Source of the DNA: an uncultured Eubacteriales bacterium
Lineage (GTDB): Bacteria > Bacillota > Clostridia > Lachnospirales > Lachnospiraceae
Length of the DNA: 50,964 nucleotides
Direction of reading: 5' to 3'
Assembly (NCBI GenBank): GCA_900539455.1
Contig: UQCD01000017.1
Span: forward strand, 1-50,964
Of this stretch, positions 41,061 through 48,832 are shown in pieces (within the stretch, counting starts at the first letter, position 1; the number at the start of each line of letters is the position of its first letter). The notes beneath the pieces were generated by a model, which worked only from the letters and a program-made list of their open reading frames with translations, ran no database searches and was not told the origin of the DNA. The position numbers and the translations under genes are program-made.

Positions 41061-41250
41061 AAAAACTATATGATATTTGCAAATACACTTTGTGTACGCT
41101 AAACTATTCTTGTCCATTTTGGATACCATTTGCTAATTAGTATTGTTGGATAACCTTTACCAATTATAGCACTGGAGTCTTTTACTTAAAGCTAAATGTT
41201 ACCGGAAACTCAACTGCATAGCAGGTGGTTTATTTTTATGTGTATACAAA
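41061..41250 (-). mobile_element. IS200/IS605-type left-end remnant, second copy
   Basis: ATG at 41117 starts MDKNSLAYTKCICKYHIVF, the N-terminus of an IS200 TnpA (family form NSLxHTxWxCKYHIVF). The usual Trp is Cys here and the frame leaves the family sequence after HIVF. The 130-bp leader matches 2211-2345. A T6 tract of a terminator abuts the end. Confidence 0.75.
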
Positions 41251-41293
41251 AAAGGTGGCTGTCCTTTAATTATAAATTAAAAAGACAACCACC
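41248..41293 (-). terminator. Terminator after the Asn/Lys-rich gene
   Basis: GGTGGCTGTC (41254-41263) pairs with GACAACCACC (41284-41293), one mismatch. T6 follows on the minus strand. Confidence 0.75.
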
Positions 41294-41380
41294 CTATTGT
41301 ATCAGACCAACTGTAACTAATTAATATTTGAATTTATCCTTAACTATTTACAATTTGTCAGATTAGCAGCTTATATATAA

Positions 41381-41551
41381 CTAATTATTCTTTGTTGAAT
41401 TTTTTGATTCATTCTTTGAATCATTTTTATATGAATTTTTTGTTGAATTCTTCTGCTGCTCCTTGTTTACATTCTTATATCCATTCTGTGTACAGTTCTT
41501 GCTTTCATTCTTTGTACTATTCTGGTAATCGTTTTCGTAATTGTTATTCAT
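41381..41551 (-). CDS. Small Asn/Lys/Ser-rich repetitive protein
   Basis: 56 aa. Start 41551 follows GGAGG by 5 nt. Composed of degenerate KNESKN / NSTKN / NGYKN units, no hydrophobic core, likely disordered. Asn/Lys-rich short proteins occur among spore-core and coat proteins of Clostridia, but nothing here proves that. Own terminator, no partners. Confidence 0.6.
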   Translation of the reverse strand: MNNNYENDYQNSTKNESKNCTQNGYKNVNKEQQKNSTKNSYKNDSKNESKNSTKNN

Positions 41552-41636
41552 AATAACCTCCAAAGTGTTAATCAAATTTGTTTACAAGCTACATTTCTAG
41601 TATGTGTTTTTTTTAGAAAAAAAATCAAAAAAAAGC

Positions 41637-41775
41637 TTGCAATATTCGACACTATATTGTATACTCTTGTCTGTAAAAAGAAATACTTTCTTAACTATTT
41701 CTTTTTATGTTATAACCCCTTATTAATTATTTATACTCCCCTCAAAGAGGCAGGCTCGAACCTGCCTCTTTACTT
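41637..41775 (+). ncRNA. Putative small RNA, copy A of a four-copy family
   Basis: Promoter TTGCAA (41637-41642), 17-bp spacer, TATACT (41660-41665). The predicted RNA starts near 41672. It folds a 12-bp stem (TAAAAAGAAATA 41674-41685 / TATTTCTTTTTA 41696-41707), has an unpaired stretch with AACCCCTT and ACTCCCCTC, and ends in the terminator stem AAAGAGGCAGG/CCTGCCTCTTT (41744-41771). About 100 nt, no ORF. The -35 lies in sequence not shared with B and C, yet the promoter is kept. Confidence 0.65.
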
Positions 41776-41825
41776 TTGTCTTTATTTCTACGCTACACTT
41801 TTTTTCAATTTTCTACATTTTTTAC

Positions 41826-41964
41826 TTGCTTTTTTTCTCACTATATAGTATACTCTTGCTTGTAAAAAGAAATACTTTCTTAACTATTTCTTTTTATGTT
41901 ATAACCCCTTATTAATTATTTATACTCCCCTCAAAGAGGCAGGCTCGAACCTGCCTCTTTACTT
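41826..41964 (+). ncRNA. Putative small RNA, copy B
   Basis: Same unit 189 bp further on: TTGCTT (41826-41831), 17-bp spacer, TATACT (41849-41854). The RNA begins near 41861 with stem, C-rich linker and terminator identical to copy A. Confidence 0.65.
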
Positions 41965-42014
41965 TTGTCTTTATTTCTACGCTACACTTTTTTTCAATTT
42001 TCTACATTTTTTAC

Positions 42015-42153
42015 TTGCTTTTTTTCTCACTATATAGTATACTCTTGCTTGTAAAAAGAAATACTTTCTTAACTATTTCTTTTTATGTTATAACCCCTTA
42101 TTAATTATTTATACTCCCCTCAAAGAGGCAGGTTCGAGCCTGCCTCTTTACTT
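42015..42153 (+). ncRNA. Putative small RNA, copy C
   Basis: Third tandem unit, TTGCTT-N17-TATACT at 42015-42043. The terminator loop is TTCGAG instead of CTCGAA. The unit stops matching at about 42168, where the 28-bp direct repeat begins. Confidence 0.65.
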
Positions 42154-42199
42154 TTATATTTATTTCTACAAAGTACGAAAACTCAAGTAGAAAATACTG

Positions 42200-42403
42200 T
42201 CAAGCATTTTTGAAAATGTCCCAAAATAATTGAAACATTAGCCCCGGCTTTTTGCTGGGGCTTGTTCTGTTTATGGGTGCTGCCCACACCTGTCCCTCGT
42301 CGGGAGGGCAGGGAAAGAAGCTGATTACTTCTTTCTTTGCCAAAAGGATACAGCAAATCTCGGCTTGCAGTTCCTCGCGGGTTTTCTCTCTCGGTTTTGT
42401 CAT
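42200..42403 (-). CDS. 67-aa protein of the cassette
   Basis: ATG 42403 follows AAAGGAG by 8 nt: MTKPREKTREELQAEICCIL... It ends 2 bp from the left direct repeat. A GC-rich hairpin (GCCCCGGC/GCTGGGGC, about 42241-42264) lies inside the C-terminal codons, so the frame may run into non-coding element end. No family recognised. Confidence 0.45.
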   Translation of the reverse strand: MTKPREKTREELQAEICCILLAKKEVISFFPCPPDEGQVWAAPINRTSPSKKPGLMFQLFWDIFKNA

Positions 42404-42483
42404 GGTTGGTCGCTCCTTTCTGTTCATAGGCAAAAGAAAAGAGCAGTTCATTTTGACTGCTCTTTCCCTGTTAAAGCTTTATT

Positions 42484-43431
42484 TCATTCTGGCATACTGT
42501 CGCTTGGATTTGACGAATATACGATTTCATAACTATCACATTCATCTAAAACATAGTCTACAAAGGCTTTTGTATTTTCCTCTCCGACACGAAACATTTT
42601 ACCTGTAGAAAGGATATTCGTAATGATATACCCTTCTTCTCTTATGCTTATACTAATATTCTCATAACCTAAAAGGGGAACACTGACACAAATATCTAAT
42701 ATTGTTTCTGGCAGCTCAAAGTTAAGGTCGTCATATTCGTTTATTGCCGCTGTATTTGACAACAGCAAGTCCCATACCTTATTTGTGTCCAGATGTTCGA
42801 AACGAATACTTGCAAATCCACTGATTGGCTTATGATAATCGTAGGAAGCCCAGTTGACGATTAGATTATTTTGAAGGTCAAGGTCTTCTATAAATTGTCC
42901 CAATGTTTCCGGTCGATACGAACTGTTTACGGCGGCATAATAGGTGCTTGTACCCTCATATTGTACAGCAACTGCACATTGAGTAGAAATACTCTGAATT
43001 TCATAAACAGTGGCATGACAATATCGTTCTGCATCTTTTCCATCTATCTCTGCGTATTCATTCCACCCTCTTGCGATAACATCACTTATTTTCGTGCCGA
43101 GTTGTTCAACTGAAATCTCTCCCCGATTTGCGTAATACTCTATTTTGTTCAAAGTGATTTCGTTATATTTCTGGTAAATCTCCATGTCTTCCCATCGAGG
43201 AACCTTTCCAATCTCGCCTGAATAATCTGTTGAATTTGGCAGAACTTTCACTGGGTATCGATTTTCGGCTTCATACAACAACACACCCGACAACACAAGG
43301 CAAAAGCAAGCCGCTATAGCCCCCCATTTTACCCAAACGGGCTTTTTGGCTTTCTTTTTGTAGTTGAGGGCTTCATCAATGTACTTGCTGTCAAGCTCGC
43401 TCATAGCGTCAGAAAATTTCTTTGCGTTCAT
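42484..43431 (-). CDS. Membrane protein paired with the ECF sigma factor (probable anti-sigma/effector)
   Basis: 315 aa. Cytoplasmic N-terminus (MNAKKFSDAMSELDSKYIDE..), one transmembrane helix (WVKWGAIAACFCLVLSGVLL, about 33-52), and an extracellular domain of about 260 aa. The start overlaps the sigma stop by 4 bp (ATGA). Single-pass proteins coupled like this to ECF sigmas usually hold the sigma at the membrane. The N-terminal part recurs in many gut Clostridia; the external domain is unknown. Confidence 0.75.
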   Translation of the reverse strand: MNAKKFSDAMSELDSKYIDEALNYKKKAKKPVWVKWGAIAACFCLVLSGVLLYEAENRYPVKVLPNSTDYSGEIGKVPRWEDMEIYQKYNEITLNKIEYYANRGEISVEQLGTKISDVIARGWNEYAEIDGKDAERYCHATVYEIQSISTQCAVAVQYEGTSTYYAAVNSSYRPETLGQFIEDLDLQNNLIVNWASYDYHKPISGFASIRFEHLDTNKVWDLLLSNTAAINEYDDLNFELPETILDICVSVPLLGYENISISIREEGYIITNILSTGKMFRVGEENTKAFVDYVLDECDSYEIVYSSNPSDSMPE

Positions 43432-43988
43432 ACGAATACCTCTCTTTCCATTAAGTATTGTTTCATCTTCTCTCGGATACGGGTCAGCCGGACAGAGATG
43501 TTTTTCTCTGAAAGCCCTACAAACTCGGCTATGTCCTTGTAGCTGTCAGAAAACCAATAGCGACGCATGAAAACAACGCGGTTTTCGGTAGTCAGCGTAT
43601 CCAAAAAACTTTCAATGATACGGACTAATTCTCTGGCTTCAATTTCTGTTTCTACTGTGTTCGGATCTGCTATACAGGCTTCAATTTCCTCCAAAGCACT
43701 CGTGTAATGACTGCTTCGTTTGGCGGCTTCCTTTCTCCAATAGATTTTGAGTGAAATGTTCCGAACGATTTTCAAAAGATACGACAACAGCGGGTTAGGT
43801 CGTGCCGGGGGAATGGCGTTCCATGCACCCAAATAAGCGTCATTTACACATTCCTCCGCGTCTCGCCGACTTCCTACGATATGGTAGGAAAGATTGTGGC
43901 AAACTTTTCCGTATTTTATGTCCAGTTCCCGTATGCCCTGCTCTGAACGCTCGAAAAACATTTCTATGATTTTTTCATCGTCTATCAT
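43428..43988 (-). CDS. ECF-type RNA polymerase sigma factor
   Basis: 186 aa. Sigma region 2 (YGKVCHNLSYHIVGSRRDAE then ECVNDAYLGAWNAIPPARPN) and region 4 (VVFMRRYWFSDSYKDIAEFV then SEKNISVRLTRIREKMKQYL) are both present, region 3 absent. Start ATG 43988 after GGAGG. It would redirect RNA polymerase to a small regulon, released by its coupled membrane partner. Sole regulator in the cassette. Confidence 0.93.
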   Translation of the reverse strand: MIDDEKIIEMFFERSEQGIRELDIKYGKVCHNLSYHIVGSRRDAEECVNDAYLGAWNAIPPARPNPLLSYLLKIVRNISLKIYWRKEAAKRSSHYTSALEEIEACIADPNTVETEIEARELVRIIESFLDTLTTENRVVFMRRYWFSDSYKDIAEFVGLSEKNISVRLTRIREKMKQYLMEREVFV

Positions 43989-44138
43989 CACACCGCCTCC
44001 TTTCCAGCTTCACCTATATACTACGGTTTTAGCGGCGAATACTACATCAAATCTCAAACTTTTTCAAAAAAATTATACCACACTTCGCGTAAGATTTCCT
44101 TTGTGGTATATTAGGACACTATCATAAATGGTTCATAT

Positions 44139-44166
44139 AAGTACGAAAACTCAAGTAGAAAATACT
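44139..44166. repeat. Right copy of the 28-bp direct repeat
   Basis: Identical to 42171-42198. The last base is the first T of the TTGACA of the tRNA-Arg promoter. Confidence 0.9.
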
Positions 44167-44194
44167 TGACAATTTTATAGTTCATATGTAGAAT
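44166..44194 (+). promoter_or_regulatory. Promoter of tRNA-Arg(ACG)
   Basis: TTGACA (44166-44171), 17-bp spacer, TAGAAT (44189-44194), 22 bp before the tRNA. Confidence 0.8.
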
Positions 44195-44216
44195 ATAAGA
44201 GTTGTTAAAGCAATGT

Positions 44217-44290
44217 GTGCGTGTAGCTCAGCTGGATAGAGCACTTGGCTACGGACCAAGGTGTCGGGAGTTCGAATCTTCTCACGCACG
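44217..44290 (+). tRNA. tRNA-Arg (anticodon ACG)
   Basis: Acceptor GTGCGTG/CACGCAC, anticodon loop CTACGGA (ACG, expected to be edited to ICG), T-loop TTCGAAT. Single-gene unit. Confidence 0.95.
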
Positions 44291-44297
44291 CTTACAA

Positions 44298-44337
44298 ACC
44301 TTGAATAGTTTGGAATAAAGCTATTCGAGGTTTTTTT
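44298..44337 (+). terminator. Terminator of tRNA-Arg
   Basis: ACCTTGAATAG / CTATTCGAGGT (44298-44331) then T7. Confidence 0.85.
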
Positions 44338-44437
44338 GTTATACCCACATAAATTTATAAAAAATTAATTGATATTAAGATGATTAATTGATATTATTTA
44401 GACAAATAATTAAAAAGTATTTGTTTAGGAGCAATAT

Positions 44438-44905
44438 ATGAAGAAACAAGAATTTTTAGAAAAATTATATGATGCTTTGTGTGAGTCAATGGATAAAAGC
44501 GAAGCACAAATACATGTAAAATATTATAAGCAGTATATAGAGGAAAAGGTTAGAGAAGGAAAAAAGGAAAAAGATGTTATAGCTGAGTTAGAAAATCCCA
44601 GACTTATTGCTAAAAGCTTAATTGAGGCAGGGGATGACGCCTTCAAGTATAGTGATGATGTAGGTGAAGACAAATTTGAATATGATGATGTAAATAAAAA
44701 TATGTATGAAAACATAGGAATCAGTCCAAAAGGAAAGTTGTACCTTTGGGGAGTTGGAATTCTTGTAGTACTTATTATAGCTGCTATTATATGGGCAATA
44801 TTGGGAACGATAGTGTTGGTGGGAAAGGTAATAGTTAGGTTTATAGTTCCTATTACTATTGGAGTAGGTATATATTTCGTATACAAAATTTTAAGAGATA
44901 AATAA
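44438..44905 (+). CDS. DUF1700 (HAAS-domain) membrane protein
   Basis: 155 aa. The N-terminal HAAS domain (MKKQEFLEKLYDAL..., AEIQ-like, VIAELENPRLIAKSLIEAG) spans 1-65, followed by a charged linker and two hydrophobic segments (about 103-150). HAAS proteins usually sit with a PadR regulator and a DUF4097 protein; neither is here. GGAG RBS. Confidence 0.85.
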   Translation: MKKQEFLEKLYDALCESMDKSEAQIHVKYYKQYIEEKVREGKKEKDVIAELENPRLIAKSLIEAGDDAFKYSDDVGEDKFEYDDVNKNMYENIGISPKGKLYLWGVGILVVLIIAAIIWAILGTIVLVGKVIVRFIVPITIGVGIYFVYKILRDK

Positions 44906-44912
44906 AAAGATA

Positions 44913-45052
44913 AAAGTAAGGAGGCAGGCTCGAACCTGCCTCCTTGAGGGGAGTATAAATAATTAATAAGGGGTTATAACATAAAAAGAAATAGTTAAGA
45001 AAGTATTTCTTTTTACAAGCAAGAGTATACTATATAGTGAGAAAAAAAGCAA
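44913..45052 (-). ncRNA. Putative small RNA, copy D (inverted, distant)
   Basis: TTGCTT (45047-45052), 17-bp spacer, TATACT (45024-45029) on the minus strand; RNA from about 45017 to 44913. The 12-bp stem and C-rich linker match copies A-C. The terminator stem has AAGGAGGCAGG/CCTGCCTCCTT, a paired A-U to G-C change relative to A-C, which supports a real stem. Upstream similarity extends to about 45082. Confidence 0.65.
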
Positions 45053-45118
45053 GTAAAAAATGTAGAAAATTGAAAAAAAGTGTAATTTTGACTACCAACA
45101 GCTTTAAAATCCATTCTT

Positions 45119-45167
45119 CAAAAAAGCTCCAGGATTTGACCTGCTTCAAAAATCAAATCCTAGAGCT
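45119..45167 (-). terminator. Terminator after the cytidylate-kinase-like gene
   Basis: AGCTC-C-AGGATTTGA (45125-45139) pairs with TCAAATCCT-A-GAGCT (45153-45167); T6 follows on the minus strand. Confidence 0.85.
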
Positions 45168-45187
45168 ATGCTTCTAATAATAACCTT

Positions 45188-45796
45188 CTATAATTCCTTG
45201 TATGCCTTTAAAATAAGCTCTGCACACATATCATTTCCTAATACCTTGCTGTCTAAGGCCAAAGCATAATTTTTCATATTGCCCCATTCCTTATCAGTAT
45301 AATATCTATAATAATTCTGTCTGCTCTTATCTCTTTTTTTAATAACACTTTCCGCTTCCTTTTCAGAAATGTTATTTAATTTTGCAAATCTTTCCTTGCG
45401 ATATTCCTTATCTGCGTGAATAAACACATTCAAGCAGTCATCTCTTTCTCTTAATATATAATCTGCACATCTGCCGACAATAATACAAGGAGAATCATTT
45501 GCAACTTTCTTTATAATATCACATTGAATAAAGAAAACCTGATCAACCATTGAAACATTGCCACTGGTAAATACCTGATTTGCATATGTCATACTGTTTG
45601 CTATATTAAAAAGAATACTGTTTGTAATTCTTTCATTAGACTCCTGTACAAAATCAGTTGTCAAACCACTTTTTTTAGCTGTCATCTCAATAATTTCCCT
45701 GTCATATAAAGGAATACCTAGCTCTTTAGACAGCTTTTCAGCGATAATATGTCCTCCACTTCCACATTCACGGCTAATTGTAATAATTCGTTTCAT
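45188..45796 (-). CDS. Cytidylate kinase-like family protein
   Basis: About 202 aa. P-loop ITISRECGSGGHIIAEKLSK (cytidylate_kin2 form of Walker A), LYDREIIEMTA, IIVGRCADYIL and FIHADKEYRKERF. This family is common in Clostridia, often beside transporters, and its substrate is not settled. Start 45796 follows AAAGG; an upstream ATG at 45814 lacks an RBS. Confidence 0.88.
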   Translation of the reverse strand: MKRIITISRECGSGGHIIAEKLSKELGIPLYDREIIEMTAKKSGLTTDFVQESNERITNSILFNIANSMTYANQVFTSGNVSMVDQVFFIQCDIIKKVANDSPCIIVGRCADYILRERDDCLNVFIHADKEYRKERFAKLNNISEKEAESVIKKRDKSRQNYYRYYTDKEWGNMKNYALALDSKVLGNDMCAELILKAYKEL

Positions 45797-45889
45797 AATA
45801 TCACGACCTTTCATTAAATATTATCTTACAACTTTGTTGTAACACTTCACATTTACTCTTTGGTCTATTATATCATACTTTTCTTAATT

Positions 45890-46432
45890 TTATAATTCAT
45901 ATTTTAAAAATTCTCTACCATTTAAATCTCTCCATGAAAATATACCATTCTCATAAAGCATATAACTATTTACACTATTTTCCTTAGGAATAGACACTGA
46001 ACCTGGATTTAAAAATAATCCAATCTCGCTTTCTAATGCCATTGGAACATGTGTATGTCCATATATTAAAATATCATGTTCACACATAGGCAGAGGATTT
46101 TCAATATTATACTTATGACCGTGGGTAACATACATTGTTAAACCATCTATGTAAATTGTTGAGTAGTCAGCCATTATTGGGAAATCTAAAACCATCTGGT
46201 CAACCTCTGCATCACAATTTCCTCTAACACAAATTACATTATCCTTAATTAAATTTAGTAATGTACAAACTCTCTTTGGCTCATAGCCTAATGGTAATTC
46301 GTTTCTAGGGCCGTGATATAAAATATCTCCCAAAAGGATTAATTTGTCTGGTGCCTCATCCATATATCTTACCAATAGCTTTTCACAAAAGTCCTTTGAA
46401 CCGTGAATATCTGATGCAAACATTAATTTCAT
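45890..46432 (-). CDS. yfcE: YfcE-family phosphodiesterase
   Basis: 180 aa. Metal motifs FASDIHGS, LLGDILYHGPRNELP, VRGNCDAEVDQ, THGHKYN and YGHTHVP. The NELP loop and length fit YfcE rather than the shorter MJ0936 type at 36428-36913. Mn-dependent phosphodiesterase. GAGGAAA RBS. Confidence 0.92.
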   Translation of the reverse strand: MKLMFASDIHGSKDFCEKLLVRYMDEAPDKLILLGDILYHGPRNELPLGYEPKRVCTLLNLIKDNVICVRGNCDAEVDQMVLDFPIMADYSTIYIDGLTMYVTHGHKYNIENPLPMCEHDILIYGHTHVPMALESEIGLFLNPGSVSIPKENSVNSYMLYENGIFSWRDLNGREFLKYEL

Positions 46433-46685
46433 TTTATTTTTCCTCTTTCCATTATTATTTTAGTCATTATATTAATTTGTTAATATAATATAAACATCAA
46501 AATAGGCAAACTACCTTTTTCGTCAACCATTTTGTCTGCCTAATGATTTTCATATTATTAATATACCATATTTTAGTATTTATTTTAAATAAAATCTAAT
46601 CTAAATATTTTTTACATTATTAAAAACTTAATTATTGCATTTATAATGCTGCAATTCATAACTCTGTGATTTATAGCTCTATAAT

Positions 46686-47633
46686 TTATAACTCTATAAA
46701 TTCCCTGCTATCCTTTGTCTTTCTTATAACATAATCATATTCAATACTTTTTACATCAAACTGTATCATTTCATTTACAAGTACATTAATTATGATTTTA
46801 CCTATTTGTTCCTTGTGATTTTCGATCTGAAGTGAATCAAATTTTTCCAAATATAATTTAATTTCCTTGCCTATCTGCCTGCAAGCAAGATTAATTCTTC
46901 TATCATTATTTATATCTGCTATGCCATTGAAAAATACATCTACCATGAAATATATATCAAATTCACTATTATATGTAAACTTTATATAAGGTAATTTTAC
47001 ATCCTTATATGACCATTCACTTTTTGTAAACCTTTCAATTCTCGCAATTTTTTCGTTAATATCAAGCTCGTTATCACTTCCCTGATTATATTTTTCTTCC
47101 TTTAGAATAATATAATCCACAACTATTCTACTCTTCTTAGTGTATATTAATTTTACCAGAACTGGGTCACCTAAATAGAATTGTTGCTCTGGCTTTTTTA
47201 AAATGTAATAAATCTCATCTTTATTAGATATCAAAACATATCTTTTACTCATTCTTAACAAGAATGATTTATAATTATGCTTGAATTTCTTATCTACAAA
47301 GCAGCTTTCAATATTTACAACATCTTGTACAATCATCATATTTTGCATTTCTTTTCTTGCTAGTCTTGCAACATCGATAATAGGCTTATTCTGCCCTAAA
47401 TTTTTACCAATAAAAAACATAGGTATAATTATTAACCATTCAGCACATTTTGCGATATAGAAACCCAATGGTACTACTCTCAGAATAAAGACAATCACTA
47501 TTATTAACATGCTTAAAAGTACAACCTTAATCCATACCATTTTCCTCACTCTATCAATTTGTGAGCAATATTCTTCTATTACTTCATTATACTTATAATA
47601 TTCGTCTGTACTAATTTTTCTCTTTTCTTCCAA
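46686..47633 (-). CDS. Unrecognised 315-aa membrane protein
   Basis: Two close transmembrane helices (about 32-52 and 58-78) and a long cytoplasmic C-terminal domain (about 85-315) with mixed alpha/beta pattern and many Ile/Lys. No motif recognised. Starts 16 bp downstream of the metal-binding lipoprotein gene, so possibly cotranscribed with it. GGAGGGG RBS. Confidence 0.7.
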   Translation of the reverse strand: MEEKRKISTDEYYKYNEVIEEYCSQIDRVRKMVWIKVVLLSMLIIVIVFILRVVPLGFYIAKCAEWLIIIPMFFIGKNLGQNKPIIDVARLARKEMQNMMIVQDVVNIESCFVDKKFKHNYKSFLLRMSKRYVLISNKDEIYYILKKPEQQFYLGDPVLVKLIYTKKSRIVVDYIILKEEKYNQGSDNELDINEKIARIERFTKSEWSYKDVKLPYIKFTYNSEFDIYFMVDVFFNGIADINNDRRINLACRQIGKEIKLYLEKFDSLQIENHKEQIGKIIINVLVNEMIQFDVKSIEYDYVIRKTKDSREFIEL

Positions 47634-47649
47634 GAAAATCCCCTCCTCA

Positions 47650-48660
47650 TTAGTTCAATGCGATTTTTAATGTTTCCACATTTTCCCACATAAAATCTAA
47701 ATATGTTTTTCCTGCCTTAAAATCCTCTTTTGTTAAATTATGACAGGCATAAAAGGTATACAGCTTTGCACCTGTTTCTTCACATATTGTTCTAGCAATG
47801 TTTCCAGTACTAAGCTCTATTTGTAATACAACAGGAATGTTATCCTCTTTTACTTTATTAATTAAAAATGCAACTGTAGCTGCACTAGGCTCTGTATCCG
47901 CTGAACAGCCTGGAAATGCTGCATAATATTTCAGACCATATTCTTCAGTAAAATATCTTACTGGAAATCTATCTCCAAAAATCAGTTCTTTTCTCTTCCC
48001 ATTAGCAGTAACCTGCTTAAATGCCTGATCTAATTCCTCTAATTTTCCCTTATATTGATTATAATTTTCCTCATAAAATTGATTATTCTCCTTATCAATT
48101 TCTGTTAAAACATCTTTTATTTTTTCACTTATTTTAATTGCATTAACAGGTGATGTCCATACATGCTCATCCCACTCTGAATGGTCATGCTCATCATCAT
48201 CGTCATCATGCTCATCATGGTGTTTTTTATCCTGCTCCATTCCTTCAACATACTCTTCTTCCACCACCTCGACACAATCCATAAGCTTGATTACTTTAAT
48301 ATTTGATAAATCTATGGTACTGAGAATATCATCTACCCAGCTATCATTCTCGCCACCTACATAAATAAATACATCACTTTCACTTATTCTTATTATATCC
48401 TGTGGTGATGGTTCATAGGAATGGCTTTCTGTCCCAGGAGCGAGCAACAAATCCACACTTATCTTATCCATACCAATCTGGCTTGCAAAATCATATGCAG
48501 GAAATATCGTTGTTACAACCTTTATTCCGTTTTCATCCTCCTGTTTTTTGCTGCTACAGCCAGCACAGCCTACTACAGCTAAGCAAATAAGCATTGCATA
48601 TATAAAACCTCTATTAAATCTACTTAATATTAAATTAAATTTGTACCCAATTCTTTTCAT
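47650..48660 (-). CDS. Zinc/manganese ABC transporter substrate-binding lipoprotein (ZnuA/AdcA-like)
   Basis: 336 aa. Lipobox VVGCAGC (about 28-34). Cluster A-1 fold: VVTTIFPAYDFASQIG, GTESHSYEPSPQDI (metal His), a His/Asp-rich loop (about 143-162, KKHHDEHDDDDDEHDHSEWD) typical of zinc binders, HVWTSPVNAIKI (second His), FGDRFPVRYF and FPGCSADTEPS. Captures Zn2+ outside the cell. No permease or ATPase genes are beside it. Confidence 0.92.
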   Translation of the reverse strand: MKRIGYKFNLILSRFNRGFIYAMLICLAVVGCAGCSSKKQEDENGIKVVTTIFPAYDFASQIGMDKISVDLLLAPGTESHSYEPSPQDIIRISESDVFIYVGGENDSWVDDILSTIDLSNIKVIKLMDCVEVVEEEYVEGMEQDKKHHDEHDDDDDEHDHSEWDEHVWTSPVNAIKISEKIKDVLTEIDKENNQFYEENYNQYKGKLEELDQAFKQVTANGKRKELIFGDRFPVRYFTEEYGLKYYAAFPGCSADTEPSAATVAFLINKVKEDNIPVVLQIELSTGNIARTICEETGAKLYTFYACHNLTKEDFKAGKTYLDFMWENVETLKIALN

Positions 48661-48832
48661 AAAATATCCTTTTTCTAATTTTTTTAAATTAAATCCTTTT
48701 TGTTTAACTCAAATCTTTATCAAAGACTTTACTTACAAATATAGTTATAACTACAACTATGCTTATAACTATACATATAACTATATTCAAGCTTCTAAAT
48801 CTTATTTATGCAAAATTATTATTTTAATAACT

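Larger units (their letters stand above)
41649..42168. repeat. Tandem array of three 189-bp units
   Basis: The same landmark (ATACTCTTG) occurs at 41661, 41850 and 42039. Units are nearly identical, including the spacer TCTTTATTTCTACGCTACAC. Each unit equals one promoter-RNA-terminator set. No other gene is seen in 41576-42170. Confidence 0.9.
42171..44166. mobile_element. 1.97-kb cassette between 28-bp direct repeats
   Basis: The same 28 bp (AAGTACGAAAACTCAAGTAG followed by AAAATACT) lie at 42171-42198 and 44139-44166. The interior carries three minus-strand genes (small ORF, membrane partner, ECF sigma) with higher GC than the chromosome. No recombinase is inside. The right repeat ends on the first base of the tRNA-Arg promoter TTGACA, so the chromosomal target was the DNA between sRNA copy C and tRNA-Arg. 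Confidence 0.6.

Noticed and set aside
41649..42168. Tandem 189-bp repeats as a CRISPR array
   Set aside because: Units are contiguous and nearly identical with no variable spacers, no cas genes are nearby, and each contains promoter and terminator.
42200..42270. GC-rich hairpin as a terminator of the cassette
   Set aside because: It lacks a U-tract on either strand and lies inside a reading frame.
42252..42608. 118-codon plus-strand ORF overlapping the cassette small gene
   Set aside because: It has no RBS and overlaps two genes with good RBS on the other strand.
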